From positions 1-64,000 of the forward strand of contig NZ_QGHC01000003.1 of assembly GCF_003148905.1 (NCBI RefSeq): 64,000 nt of DNA, written 5' to 3'. The DNA is from Fulvimonas soli (lineage in GTDB: Bacteria > Pseudomonadota > Gammaproteobacteria > Xanthomonadales > Rhodanobacteraceae). The notes below the pieces were generated by a model. That model was not told the origin of the DNA, searched no databases, and saw nothing but the letters and a program-made list of their open reading frames with translations. Below, piece after piece: positions 30,461 to 38,845 of this stretch. A program made the position numbers and the translations under genes. Each line of letters starts with the position of its first letter. Position 1 is the stretch's first letter.

Positions 30461-31654
30461 ATGGATTTCAGCCTGGACCCTGCAGACGAAGCGTTCCGCG
30501 ACGAGGTACGGCAGTTCCTGCGCGAGAAGCTCCCCGCGGACATCGCCGAGCGCTCGCGTCGCGGCTATCACCCGCTACTCGCGGACGTGCAGGCGTGGAC
30601 CAGGATCGTCTACGACCACGGCTGGCCGGGTCCGAACTGGCCTGCCGAATGGGGGGGCTGCGGCTGGACGCATCTTCGCCAGTTCATCTTCGAGGAAGAA
30701 TGCGCGCTGGCCGGCGCGCCGCAACTGGACGTCGCCAGCTTCCGCATGTTCGGTCCGCTCATCATGACCTTCGGCAGCGATGCGCTCAAGAACCGCTACC
30801 GCGACCCGATCCTGCGCGGCGAAACGTGCTGGGGCCAAGGCTTCTCCGAACCCAACGCCGGCTCCGACCTGGGCGCCCTGACCACGCGTGCCGTGCGCGA
30901 GGGCGACGAGTACGTGATCAACGGGCGCAAGATCTGGACCACCAACGCCCACGTCGCCAATGTCCTCTGCGTGCTGGCCCGGACCAATCCCGAGTCCAGG
31001 CGCGGCTTCTCGATGATCATCGTCGACCCGAAGGCTCCCGGCGTCACCATCCGCCCGATCATCGACATCGGCGAGGGGCACAGCCTGAACGAGACGATCT
31101 TCGAGGATGTGCGCACGCCGGTCGACAACCTGATCGGCGAAGAGGGCCAGGGCTGGCATTACGCGAAGTCGCTGCTGGACAACGAACGCGCCTCCAGCGC
31201 GGAAATCCCCGCCAACAAGTTCAACCTGATGAAACTTCGCCAGATGGCGCAGCGAAAGCGCGGCGACGGCACCCGGCTGATCGACGATCCCGGCTTCGCG
31301 GCGCGGCTGGCCCGGCTGGAAATCGACCTGCAGGCCCTGGAGTTCCTCACCCTCAGGGCGCTGACGGAAAAAGCCGGGGGAACCCGCCTGCCCGTCGGTT
31401 CGCTGCTCAAGGTCCGCGGCTCAGAGCTGTTCCAGAAGACCGGCGAGATGCAGCTCGAAGCCCTGGGCGACTACGTCTCCTATGCGTATCCGCCGCCGGA
31501 ACAGTCACCTCACGGCATCGCCGCCTGGCCTCCCGGACCGGCCTTCGCGCCGGGCGTCGTCGCCGATTTCATGTATCGGCGCGCCACCACGATCTACGGC
31601 GGAGCCAACGAGGTGCAACGCCAGATCATCGCCCGATCCTTCCTGGAGCTCTAA
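30461..31654 (+). CDS. Acyl-CoA dehydrogenase 3 (alpha-type subunit)
   Basis: 397 residues. FSEPNAGSDLGALTTRAV near 128-145, NGRKIWTTNAHVANV after it, and a C-terminal TTIYGGANEVQRQIIARSFLEL with the GGxNE turn that contacts FAD. The N-terminus MDFSLDPADEAFRDEVRQFL is typical. GAGAGGA ribosome site 8 bases before the ATG. It sits four bases ahead of the next dehydrogenase, implying a second heteromeric pair. Confidence 0.92.
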   Translation: MDFSLDPADEAFRDEVRQFLREKLPADIAERSRRGYHPLLADVQAWTRIVYDHGWPGPNWPAEWGGCGWTHLRQFIFEEECALAGAPQLDVASFRMFGPLIMTFGSDALKNRYRDPILRGETCWGQGFSEPNAGSDLGALTTRAVREGDEYVINGRKIWTTNAHVANVLCVLARTNPESRRGFSMIIVDPKAPGVTIRPIIDIGEGHSLNETIFEDVRTPVDNLIGEEGQGWHYAKSLLDNERASSAEIPANKFNLMKLRQMAQRKRGDGTRLIDDPGFAARLARLEIDLQALEFLTLRALTEKAGGTRLPVGSLLKVRGSELFQKTGEMQLEALGDYVSYAYPPPEQSPHGIAAWPPGPAFAPGVVADFMYRRATTIYGGANEVQRQIIARSFLEL

Positions 31655-31658
31655 AGCC

Positions 31659-32834
31659 ATGGACTTCTCGCTTTCGCAGGAACAGCAGATCTTTCAGGAC
31701 AGCGCACGGCGCATGCTCGAGACGGAATGCCGGTTCGAGACCCGTGGCCCATTGATCGCCAAGGGCAGCTTCGACGGGGATCGCTGGCGGGCCATCGCCG
31801 AGATGGGCTGGCTGGGCATGGCTCTGCCCGAGGAACACGGCGGCTTCGGCGGCGGCGCGATCGAGACGGCGCTGCTGATGGAGGAAATCGGCCGGGTGCT
31901 GATGGTCGAGCCGGTCTGGGCCATCGCCGTGCTCACGGCCCACGCGCTGCTGGCATCGGGCGACGAACGGGCACTCGCGCTGCTGCCCCGGCTGGTGGCC
32001 GGCGAGGTCCTGCCGGTGCTGGCGCACAACGAAGCCGACGCGGGCGGCGTGACCGAGCACGTCGCCACCGTGGCGACGCCGACGGCACAGGGCGGATGGC
32101 GGATCAGCGGCGAGAAGACGCTGGTCGTCGGCGGCAACATCGCCGACCGCTTCCTGGTATCGGCACGTACCTCGGGCAGGACCGGCGATCGCGAGGGTAT
32201 CTCGCTGTTTCTCGTCGCCGCCGACGCGGCGGGCCTGCGCCGGCAGAACGTGCGCCTCATCGACAACCGCTGGGCCGCGCACCTGCTGCTGGAGAACGTT
32301 CAGGTCGACAAGGCCGACGTCATCGGCCGCGTGGGCGGCGCCATCGACGCGCTCGACGAGGCCCATGCGTACGGCCTGCTGGCGGCCTGTGCCGAGGCCA
32401 TCGGGGTGATGGACCGCGCGCTCTGGATCACGCGCGACTATCTCAAGGTGCGCAAGCAGTTCGGCACCACCCTGAGCAGCTTCCAGGCGCTGCAGCACCG
32501 CATGAGCGAGATGCTGATCGAGCTGGAGCTGTCCCGCTCGATGCTCCATCGGGCGCTTTCGCTGTTCCACGCCGGGCCGGAGATTCGCCGCCAGGCGCTG
32601 GCGGCGGCCAAGGTGCACATCGGCCGCAGCGGCAAGTTCGTCTGCGGCCAGGCGATCCAGTTGCATGGCGGCATCGGCGTGACCGAGGAATACGTCATCG
32701 GCCACTACTTCAAGCGCATGACCACCATCGAGCACGAGCTGGGCCATTCGCACTTCCACCTGCAGCGGCTGGCGGAACTGGAACAGCGCCGCGGCACGCC
32801 CGTCGCACCGCTCGCCGCGCGCAACGCCGCATGA
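31659..32834 (+). CDS. Acyl-CoA dehydrogenase 4 (beta-type subunit)
   Basis: 391 residues. The N-terminal domain is typical (MDFSLSQEQQIFQDSARRML and PEEHGGFGGG), but the middle-domain signature is replaced by HNEADAGGVTEHVATVA, so flavin contacts differ. The C-terminal RKQFGTTLSSFQALQHRMSEMLIELE helix and the QLHGGIGVTEEYVIGHYFKR motif are intact. Start codon four bases after the previous stop with GGAGC upstream. Last gene of the operon from box 2. Confidence 0.9.
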   Translation: MDFSLSQEQQIFQDSARRMLETECRFETRGPLIAKGSFDGDRWRAIAEMGWLGMALPEEHGGFGGGAIETALLMEEIGRVLMVEPVWAIAVLTAHALLASGDERALALLPRLVAGEVLPVLAHNEADAGGVTEHVATVATPTAQGGWRISGEKTLVVGGNIADRFLVSARTSGRTGDREGISLFLVAADAAGLRRQNVRLIDNRWAAHLLLENVQVDKADVIGRVGGAIDALDEAHAYGLLAACAEAIGVMDRALWITRDYLKVRKQFGTTLSSFQALQHRMSEMLIELELSRSMLHRALSLFHAGPEIRRQALAAAKVHIGRSGKFVCGQAIQLHGGIGVTEEYVIGHYFKRMTTIEHELGHSHFHLQRLAELEQRRGTPVAPLAARNAA

Positions 32835-32866
32835 GAGGCGTCGCCTGAGAACCGCAGGCACGCCGT

Positions 32867-32895
32867 TTGACCCGGCTATTTAACTGACATATCGT
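32867..32895 (+). promoter_or_regulatory. Sigma70-type promoter for amidohydrolase 1
   Basis: -35 TTGACC (32867-32872), 17-bp spacer, -10 TATCGT (32890-32895). The -10 lies within operator box 3. Confidence 0.6.
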
Positions 32896-32899
32896 CAGC
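32883..32899 (+). promoter_or_regulatory. Operator box 3 (ACTGA-N7-TCAGC), putative TetR site
   Basis: ACTGA CATATCG TCAGC, with one mismatch to a perfect arm repeat. It overlaps the -10 of the promoter for the amidohydrolase gene at 32949. Confidence 0.7.
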
Positions 32900-32948
32900 T
32901 TTAGCGGCAGGGGACGTAGGTTTCTCCTGCAGCCCACGAGGACCACCC

Positions 32949-34145
32949 ATGAGCACCGTCAGCTATCCCATTTTCGACGCCGACCGCCACTTCTACGAAC
33001 CGCCAGAGGCGTTCCTGCGCCACTTGCCGAAGAAGTTCCACAGCCAGTTCCAGTATGTGCAGGTGAACGGCCGCACGAAACTGGCGGTGGGCGGCGTGCT
33101 TTCGGACTACATCCCCAATCCGACCTTCGAGGTGGTCGCCGCGCCCGGCTCGCACGAAGCCTGGTACCGCGCCAACAATCCGCAGGGCCTGACCCTGCGC
33201 GAGATGGCCGGCAAACCGATCCCGTCGGCGGAAGCCTTCCACGACGGCGAAGCCCATCTGAAGGTGATGGACCAGCAGAACATCCATGGCGCACTGATCA
33301 TCCCTACCCTGGCGTCGGTGATCGAGGCCCGCCTGGACAAGCAGCCCGAGACCATCGCCGCGTTGTTCCACGCGCTCAATCAATGGTTCAAGGACGAGGT
33401 GGGTTTCGCGTACAAGAACCGCCTGTATCCGGTTCCGATGATCCACCTGGCCGACGTGGACCAGGCGGTGAAGGAGCTCGACTTCCTGCTGGAAAGCGGC
33501 GCCCGCGTGGTCGGCATACGTCCCGCGCCGGTGCCGGGCCTGCGCGGCAGCCGCTCGATGGGCTTCAGGGAGTTCGATCCTTTCTGGGGGCGCATCAACG
33601 AGGCGAGGATCTTCGTCGCGATGCACGTTTCCGATTCCGGCTACGACCAGATCGCGCGCTGGTGGACCGCCGGCGCCCGCGACAGCGACGAATGGCGTCC
33701 GTTCGAGAAGGAACCGTTCGGTGAAATTCTCGACTGGATGGGCCGCCCCATTTCCGACTCGCTGGCTGCGCTGATCTGTCACGGCGTGTTCGACCGTTTT
33801 CCGGACGTGCGGGTGGCCTCGCTCGAGAACGGCTCGGCGTGGCTCGAGCCACTGCTCAAGCGCATCGCCAGCAACTACCGCAAGATGCCAAAAAGCTTCA
33901 GGCAGGATCCGGTGGAAGCGTTCCGCCGGCACATCTTCATTTCGCCGTTCTACGAGGATCCGGTGGAACGCATCGGCGAGCTGATCGGCTACGACCGCAT
34001 CCTGTTCGGCAGCGACTGGCCGCATCCGGAGGGCCTGGGCACGCCGCTCGATTTCTTCCAGGACATCCACGGCGTCAAGCCCGAAGACACCCGCAAGATC
34101 ATGAGCAGCAACCTGCATGGCCTGTTGACGGGCGCACGCGACTGA
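32949..34145 (+). CDS. Amidohydrolase-2 family protein 1 (ACMSD/decarboxylase-like)
   Basis: 398 residues. TIM-barrel metal-dependent hydrolase of the ACMSD branch: an N-terminal DADRHFYEPPEAF in place of the usual HxH strand (only one of the two histidines kept), MHVS near 221-224 with the metal-site histidine, HGVFDRFPDVRVASLENG near 278-295, and SDWPHPEG near 354-361 with the catalytic aspartate. Relatives include aromatic acid decarboxylases and hydrolases such as ACMSD and 2,3- or 2,6-dihydroxybenzoate decarboxylases. Reaction here unknown. Transcribed alone from its own operator-controlled promoter. Confidence 0.85.
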   Translation: MSTVSYPIFDADRHFYEPPEAFLRHLPKKFHSQFQYVQVNGRTKLAVGGVLSDYIPNPTFEVVAAPGSHEAWYRANNPQGLTLREMAGKPIPSAEAFHDGEAHLKVMDQQNIHGALIIPTLASVIEARLDKQPETIAALFHALNQWFKDEVGFAYKNRLYPVPMIHLADVDQAVKELDFLLESGARVVGIRPAPVPGLRGSRSMGFREFDPFWGRINEARIFVAMHVSDSGYDQIARWWTAGARDSDEWRPFEKEPFGEILDWMGRPISDSLAALICHGVFDRFPDVRVASLENGSAWLEPLLKRIASNYRKMPKSFRQDPVEAFRRHIFISPFYEDPVERIGELIGYDRILFGSDWPHPEGLGTPLDFFQDIHGVKPEDTRKIMSSNLHGLLTGARD

Positions 34146-34245
34146 ACCCTGCCCTCGCCCGAAGAAGGCGGCCAGCTGCAGCCGCCCCGCCGCTTGGCCC
34201 GTAACGACGGGCCGGCGGCTGGCGTTGCCAGCCATCCGCCGTGGA

Positions 34246-34989
34246 TCAATCCTTGGGCAATGGCTCCGGCTGCGCGCAGACCGATGCGATGGCATGCGCA
34301 ATGATGCGCGCCTGCGCCGCCTTCAGGCGCCTGGCGCCGAGCCCCTTGTTGACGATATTCGGATCGGTGGTGGCCATGCGCTCCATCGCCGCATGCAGCA
34401 CCGAGGCAAAGGCGCGCGCATCGCCACGGCTCATTTTGCGGTCGGCAGGACAGAGCGCGATCAGCCGCTGCGCCAGCAGTTCCACGAACGGTACGTAGAC
34501 GTCCATGCGCAGCTTCTCGAAGCGCGGGTCGCCGCGGTCGGCTTCCATGTTGCGGTAGCGAAGTACCTCGCGATGGGCGTCCCAGACCTTGTAGAACGCC
34601 TCGACGAGCTGTTGCGCACGGTTTTCCAGCGCATCGGGCAACCACGGTTCGTCGAGTACCGCCAGCGCATCGCTCATCTCGTGGCCCGCCACGTCGCTGA
34701 GCGCGGCGAGGATGTCGCGAATGTCGTCGAAGTACATGTAGAACGTCGCGGAGGAGGTCTTCGACGCCTTGGCGATGGACACCGCCGTCAATTCCACCGG
34801 CGACCTGGTTTTCAGCAAGGTCTCCGCGGCGCGCATCAGCCGCAGCCGCGTTGCGTGTCCCTTCGGTCCCAGCGACTGCCCCTGCTTGTTGGTCTGGACG
34901 GTGCTGAGCGCCACCTCCATCCTCGACGGAAGGGCTTTCTTGGCGGTTTTCATGGCGGCTTTTTCAGTGCGGCGTGGCCGGGCACTCAT
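34246..34989 (-). CDS. TetR-family transcriptional regulator (candidate master regulator of the region)
   Basis: 247 residues from the ATG at 34989, which has a CGGAGA ribosome site. A basic leader of about 45 residues precedes the TetR helix-turn-helix domain (residues ~47-92: RLRLMRAAETLL, then AVSIAKASKTSSATFYMYF). The remaining helical part is the ligand-binding/dimerisation domain and has no family-specific signature. It is the only TetR-type gene in the window, and the recurring 17-bp palindrome has the size and symmetry of a TetR operator, so I infer it is the repressor. It ends the leftward operon MaoC2-crotonase-MaoC1-TetR behind box 4, which would make it autoregulated. The inducer is probably a CoA ester or the substrate. 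Confidence 0.88.
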   Translation of the reverse strand: MSARPRRTEKAAMKTAKKALPSRMEVALSTVQTNKQGQSLGPKGHATRLRLMRAAETLLKTRSPVELTAVSIAKASKTSSATFYMYFDDIRDILAALSDVAGHEMSDALAVLDEPWLPDALENRAQQLVEAFYKVWDAHREVLRYRNMEADRGDPRFEKLRMDVYVPFVELLAQRLIALCPADRKMSRGDARAFASVLHAAMERMATTDPNIVNKGLGARRLKAAQARIIAHAIASVCAQPEPLPKD

Positions 34990-35107
34990 ACCGTCTCCGA
35001 ACATGTCATCGCACACGCCCCCGGATGCGAACCCAATGTAAACCGAAAACTGGCGACATGACAATCTTTCGATCGCTCCGCAATACGTTGCGTCCGGAGC
35101 AACTGGC

Positions 35108-35959
35108 CTACGGCTCGAACCGGACCAGGCCATGGTCCAGCACCGGCGCATCGCGCTCCACCGAACGCATGCGGAACACGGCGCGCCCTGGCCCCGTGGT
35201 CCAGCTTTCGACGCGCATGGTCTCGCCGGTACACATCGTTCCGACATAACGGACCGCCAGCTTTCGAAGGCGTTCGGGCCGGTTGTCGCACCACAGTTTC
35301 AATACGGCGCGACCTGCGAGTCCGAAGCAGCACAGCCCTCGCAGAACCGACTGCGGCCGCTCGCCCGCGTTCGCCGAGGCCACTGCGAAGTGGGCGGGCA
35401 GGCGGAAGATCGCCCCCTCCTCGGCCGGCGTCGCCAGTTCGATGACCGCGTCGGGCGGCCGATCAGGCATGGCGACGCGCTCCCTGGCCGGTTCGGCCGG
35501 CCCACCGAAGCCGCCGTCGCCGCGCGCGACGGTGGTCACGTCGATGGTCGCGATGCGGCTACCCGTGCGCGCATCGCGGATGACCTGCTGCTCCACGATC
35601 GCGGCGCCGCGCGCCGCGCCGCGATCGTGGATCGCGACGATGCGGCGGTCGATCAGCAGCTCGCCTTCGGAAGGCAGCGCGCCGGACAGGGTGAGCGCCT
35701 CCTCCGCGTGCACGAGCTTTTGCCACTGGATGCCGGTTTCCGGTTGCTGCTGCCAGAACTCGCCGTCCGCCAGCGCCACGATGACGGGTGGCAGGACGCG
35801 CGGATCCGCCTCATGGACGAATGGCGCGTCGTCCAGCTGCAGCGGGCCGGGCAGGCCCGCACCAAACCCGGTGGCGAAGCGGACCACGTCGGCGCGGGTG
35901 TAGGGCCTGCGCACCTGCGCGAAGGGCCAGTGGAGAAGCTTCTCGTAGTCCAGAGACAT
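35108..35959 (-). CDS. MaoC-like hydratase paralogue with degenerate active site
   Basis: 283 residues, a double-hotdog protein of the MFE-2 hydratase-2 type, clearly paralogous to the gene at 36872-37741 (same N-terminus M-x-LDYEK, same RGxGGFGG and LCxxGLAGRAVLKL blocks). The hydratase-2 signature, which reads LSGDWNPLHVD in the paralogue, is here LPAHFAVASAN: the catalytic Asp and His are gone and about five residues are deleted. It is therefore probably a structural partner or a CoA-binding subunit rather than an active hydratase. Gap to the crotonase gene 88 bases; to TetR 118 bases. Confidence 0.82.
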   Translation of the reverse strand: MSLDYEKLLHWPFAQVRRPYTRADVVRFATGFGAGLPGPLQLDDAPFVHEADPRVLPPVIVALADGEFWQQQPETGIQWQKLVHAEEALTLSGALPSEGELLIDRRIVAIHDRGAARGAAIVEQQVIRDARTGSRIATIDVTTVARGDGGFGGPAEPARERVAMPDRPPDAVIELATPAEEGAIFRLPAHFAVASANAGERPQSVLRGLCCFGLAGRAVLKLWCDNRPERLRKLAVRYVGTMCTGETMRVESWTTGPGRAVFRMRSVERDAPVLDHGLVRFEP

Positions 35960-36047
35960 GCGTGTCCTCGGCTTCCCGCGGTCGCACGGCGCGCCCGCGG
36001 CACTCGCGATTCCGCGGCGACCAGCCGCGCCGCTCGGGCGGTACCGC

Positions 36048-36854
36048 TCAGGTCGAGCCGGCCGACTTCTTGGCGGCCGCCATGGATTGCTCCATGCCGC
36101 GCGCCACGATGCCGCGATGTTCCGCCGTCGAATGCGAGAACACGTGCGTATCGAAGTGCGCGAGGATCGCGTTGCGGAAGCCCTGGATGTCGGCAGTTCG
36201 ATTGAGCGACCGCTTCAGCACGTGCAATGCCACCGGCGGCGTTTCCGCGATGCGGTTGGCAAGTCTGAGGGTGAACGCTTCCAGCTCCTCGCGCGGAACC
36301 ACGTGATTGACCATGCCCCACTCCTTGGCTTCGGCCGCGCTCAGGCGCTGCCCGGTGTACAGGAACTCCTTGGCCTTGCGCATACCCAGCACCCAGGGGT
36401 GCACCAGCGTTTCCACGGCGGCCGCCCCCAGGCTGTGCACCACCGGGTCGCTGAAATAGGCATCGTCGCTCGCCACCATCAGGTCGCACATGTTGGCCAC
36501 CATGAAGCCGCCCGCGATGCACGCGCCCTGGACCTGGGCAATGGTCGGCTTGGGGAAGTCCCAGATCCGCAGCGCATTGCCCAGGTAGTGCTCCTGCTCC
36601 CACAGGTAGATCTGCTCCGAGGTGAAGTGCCCGCGCGTCCTGATGCCGTCGACCAGATCGTGTCCGGAGGAAAAATGCTTGCCCTTGCCGCCGATGATGA
36701 GGACGCGCACGGCATCGTCCTTTTTCGCCCTCTCCAGTGCATCGTCGAGTTCGTCGAGCAGCGCCTCCGACTCGGCGTTGGCGGCCTGCGGCCGGTTGTG
36801 GCAGACGCGCGCCACCGCGCCGATGACTTCGTAGCTGATTTCGTTGTAGCTCAT
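36048..36854 (-). CDS. Crotonase-fold protein (atypical enoyl-CoA hydratase)
   Basis: 268 residues. The crotonase fold is clear: the oxyanion-hole strands GKHFSSGHDL near 58-67 and ACIAGGFMVANMCDLMVAS near 113-131. Compared with classical hydratase, both catalytic glutamates are replaced: the first is Met in GGFMV, the second is Val in SDPVVHS. It therefore probably performs another crotonase reaction (isomerisation, C-C hydrolysis or thioester chemistry). GGAG ribosome site before the ATG. It lies 17 bases after MaoC2 in the same operon. Confidence 0.85.
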   Translation of the reverse strand: MSYNEISYEVIGAVARVCHNRPQAANAESEALLDELDDALERAKKDDAVRVLIIGGKGKHFSSGHDLVDGIRTRGHFTSEQIYLWEQEHYLGNALRIWDFPKPTIAQVQGACIAGGFMVANMCDLMVASDDAYFSDPVVHSLGAAAVETLVHPWVLGMRKAKEFLYTGQRLSAAEAKEWGMVNHVVPREELEAFTLRLANRIAETPPVALHVLKRSLNRTADIQGFRNAILAHFDTHVFSHSTAEHRGIVARGMEQSMAAAKKSAGST

Positions 36855-36871
36855 GGGAATCTCCGGGAATC

Positions 36872-37741
36872 CTAGTCCAGCCACTCGGCGTAGCCGTTGG
36901 TCAGCGCGACCACGTCGCGCTCGACGACGCGGACCTGGAACGCCGCACGTCCCGCGCCTTCGCGCCAGATCTCGGTGCGCAAGGTCTCGCCGGGATAGAC
37001 CGGCGTCGCGAACCGCACGTCCAGCCGGCGCAAGCGCGCCGGTTCGTTGCCGCAGAGCAGCTTCAGCACCGCGCGGCCGGCGACACCGTAGCTGCACATC
37101 CCGTGCAGGATGGGCTTGTCGAAGCCGCCGAGCGCGGCAACCCTCGGATCGACGTGCAGCGGGTTCCAGTCGCCGGACAGGCGATAGATCACCGCCTGCT
37201 CGGGCCGCGTGACCAGATCGAGGGAGGCGTCCGGCGGCCTCTGCGCCGGTACCGCATGCGGCACCGGCGCACCCGCCGCGCTGCCGCCGAAGCCCCCGTT
37301 GCCGCGGAGGAAGATCGAGAATCCGACCGTGGCCAGCAGTTCATCGGTGGCGGCATCGTGGATCCTGCGCGACAGGTACATCACCGCGCCCTTGCCGGCC
37401 CCCTTGTCGTAGATTTCCTCGACCGTGGTGCGTCCGATCACCCTGCCCTGCGGCGGCAACGGCTTGTGCACCGTGAGGAACTGTTCGCCGTGAAGGATTT
37501 TCTCGACCACGATGCCCGTGCCGGGGTCGCCCATCCAGAACGCGCCGGGAGCCAGCACGGCATGCTGGGTCGGCAACGCCCGCAGGCCGTCCTCGTAGAC
37601 GTACTTGAGATCGTCCTCTGCCACCGGGTTGGAGGTCGCCACGCCGACGCCCAGCGCATAAAGAATGGTTTCGCGCACGCCGTACGCCTGCTCCGCGGGC
37701 GGGATCGGCCAGCGCTTGATCTTCTCGTAATCGAGCGGCAC
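36872..37741 (-). CDS. MaoC-like (R)-specific enoyl-CoA hydratase (hydratase-2 type)
   Basis: 289 residues from a GTG start at 37741 (GAGGAG lies about 11 bases upstream). Double-hotdog MFE-2-type protein. The second hotdog has the complete hydratase-2 motif SGDWNPLHVD near 196-205, with the catalytic Asp and His, followed by KPILHGMCSYGVAGRAVL. It should hydrate a 2-enoyl-CoA made by the acyl-CoA dehydrogenases to a (3R)-hydroxyacyl-CoA, which a neighbouring SDR (37945, MFE-2-type) could oxidise. First gene of the leftward operon from box 4. Confidence 0.9.
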   Translation of the reverse strand: MPLDYEKIKRWPIPPAEQAYGVRETILYALGVGVATSNPVAEDDLKYVYEDGLRALPTQHAVLAPGAFWMGDPGTGIVVEKILHGEQFLTVHKPLPPQGRVIGRTTVEEIYDKGAGKGAVMYLSRRIHDAATDELLATVGFSIFLRGNGGFGGSAAGAPVPHAVPAQRPPDASLDLVTRPEQAVIYRLSGDWNPLHVDPRVAALGGFDKPILHGMCSYGVAGRAVLKLLCGNEPARLRRLDVRFATPVYPGETLRTEIWREGAGRAAFQVRVVERDVVALTNGYAEWLD

Positions 37742-37817
37742 GGCTGGGGATTCTCCTCGGGGATCGCGCCGCTGGCAACGCGCCGGCGACTAGGCCAAAG
37801 ATAGTCGTTGACGAAAA

Positions 37818-37834
37818 ACTGTCAAGCAGTTAGT
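37818..37834 (+). promoter_or_regulatory. Operator box 4 (ACTGT-N7-TTAGT), putative TetR site
   Basis: ACTGT CAAGCAG TTAGT, located in the divergent region between the MaoC2 operon (-) and the SDR3-thiolase-SDR4 operon (+). A rightward TTGACG (37808-37813) lies 17 bp before TAGTTT (37831-37836), a weak -10 that the box overlaps. If the TetR gene is transcribed from here it would repress itself. Confidence 0.62.
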
Positions 37835-37944
37835 TTTGCGTCCGGCGCCGGCGGGAAAGTTGCCGTCGGCTACGCCGCCACGCGCATGCGCGGGCGACAC
37901 GCGCTCCCGCTTCAACCTGGACTATCCGCCAGCCGGAGATTGCA

Positions 37945-38811
37945 ATGGGCCTGCTCGAAGGGAAAGTCGCCATCATCACCGGGGCCGGGCGTGGCCTGGG
38001 CGAAGCCTATGCCAGGCTGCTCGCCCGGGAAGGCGCGGCGGTCGTCGTCAACGACATAGGCAAACGGGAAGACGGCAGTCCGGCCGCCGGGTACGTGGCC
38101 GAGTCCATCCGCTCGGACGGCGGCAAGGCCGCGCCGCACGTCGGGGACGTCTCCACGGTGGATGGCGGACAATCGCTGCTGCAGACCGCGCTCGAGGCAT
38201 TCGGTCGCGTCGACATCCTGATCAACAATGCCGGCATCCTGCGCGACAAGTCCCTGCTCAAGCTCGAGGAAGCGGACTGGGACCTGGTCGTCAAGGTCAA
38301 TCTCAAGAGCATGTACGCCGTTACCCGGCCGGTGTTCTCGTGGATGAAGGAGAACGGCCACGGCGGCGTGATCGTCAACACCTCGTCGGTTTCGGCGCTG
38401 GCGGGCAACTTCGGGCAGACCAACTACGGCGCGTCGAAGGGCGGCGTGTGGGGTTTCTCCAATGTGCTGACCGAGGAAGGCCGCAAGTACGGCATTCGCG
38501 TGTGGACGCTGGCGCCGGCGGCGCTTTCGGTCCTGACGGCGGCGCTGCTGCCCGACGAAGCGAAGGCCGAACTGGCGCCCGAGCACGTGGCCCCCGTCGT
38601 GCTGTACATGGTCAGCGAATTGTCCGGCACGCGCACCGGCCACTGCCTGTTCGCCTCGGGCCAGCGCATCAGGGAACTGAAACTGGTCGCTGCCGAGGGC
38701 ATTCCGGGCCGTGGCCGCAACGCCGCGCTCGATGCGCGATCGCTGGCGCAGCACGAGGATCGCATCTTCCGGCCGGAACCGGCGTTGACCATCGCCGACT
38801 TCGGCAAGTGA
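37945..38811 (+). CDS. SDR-family 3-hydroxyacyl-CoA dehydrogenase-like protein (MFE-2 type)
   Basis: 288 residues. GLLEGKVAIITGAGRGLGEAYA at the N-terminus and the VNDIG after strand 2 are hallmarks of the peroxisomal MFE-2 dehydrogenase branch. NNAG near 92-95; catalytic Ser/Tyr/Lys within NTSSVSALAGNFGQTNYGASK. The C-terminal extension after residue 215, without the usual GG..DGG end, also fits that branch. Probably oxidises a (3R)-hydroxyacyl-CoA made by the MaoC hydratase. CCGGAG ribosome site. First of three rightward genes. Confidence 0.88.
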   Translation: MGLLEGKVAIITGAGRGLGEAYARLLAREGAAVVVNDIGKREDGSPAAGYVAESIRSDGGKAAPHVGDVSTVDGGQSLLQTALEAFGRVDILINNAGILRDKSLLKLEEADWDLVVKVNLKSMYAVTRPVFSWMKENGHGGVIVNTSSVSALAGNFGQTNYGASKGGVWGFSNVLTEEGRKYGIRVWTLAPAALSVLTAALLPDEAKAELAPEHVAPVVLYMVSELSGTRTGHCLFASGQRIRELKLVAAEGIPGRGRNAALDARSLAQHEDRIFRPEPALTIADFGK

Positions 38812-38845
38812 CACCTCACCTCCCAGCAGCCGACGGAGGCAGCAC

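Noticed and set aside
34990-35107. Operator-like ACTGG-CGACATG-ACAAT upstream of tetR
   Set aside because: Only the left arm resembles the box; the right arm has several mismatches, so it was not counted.
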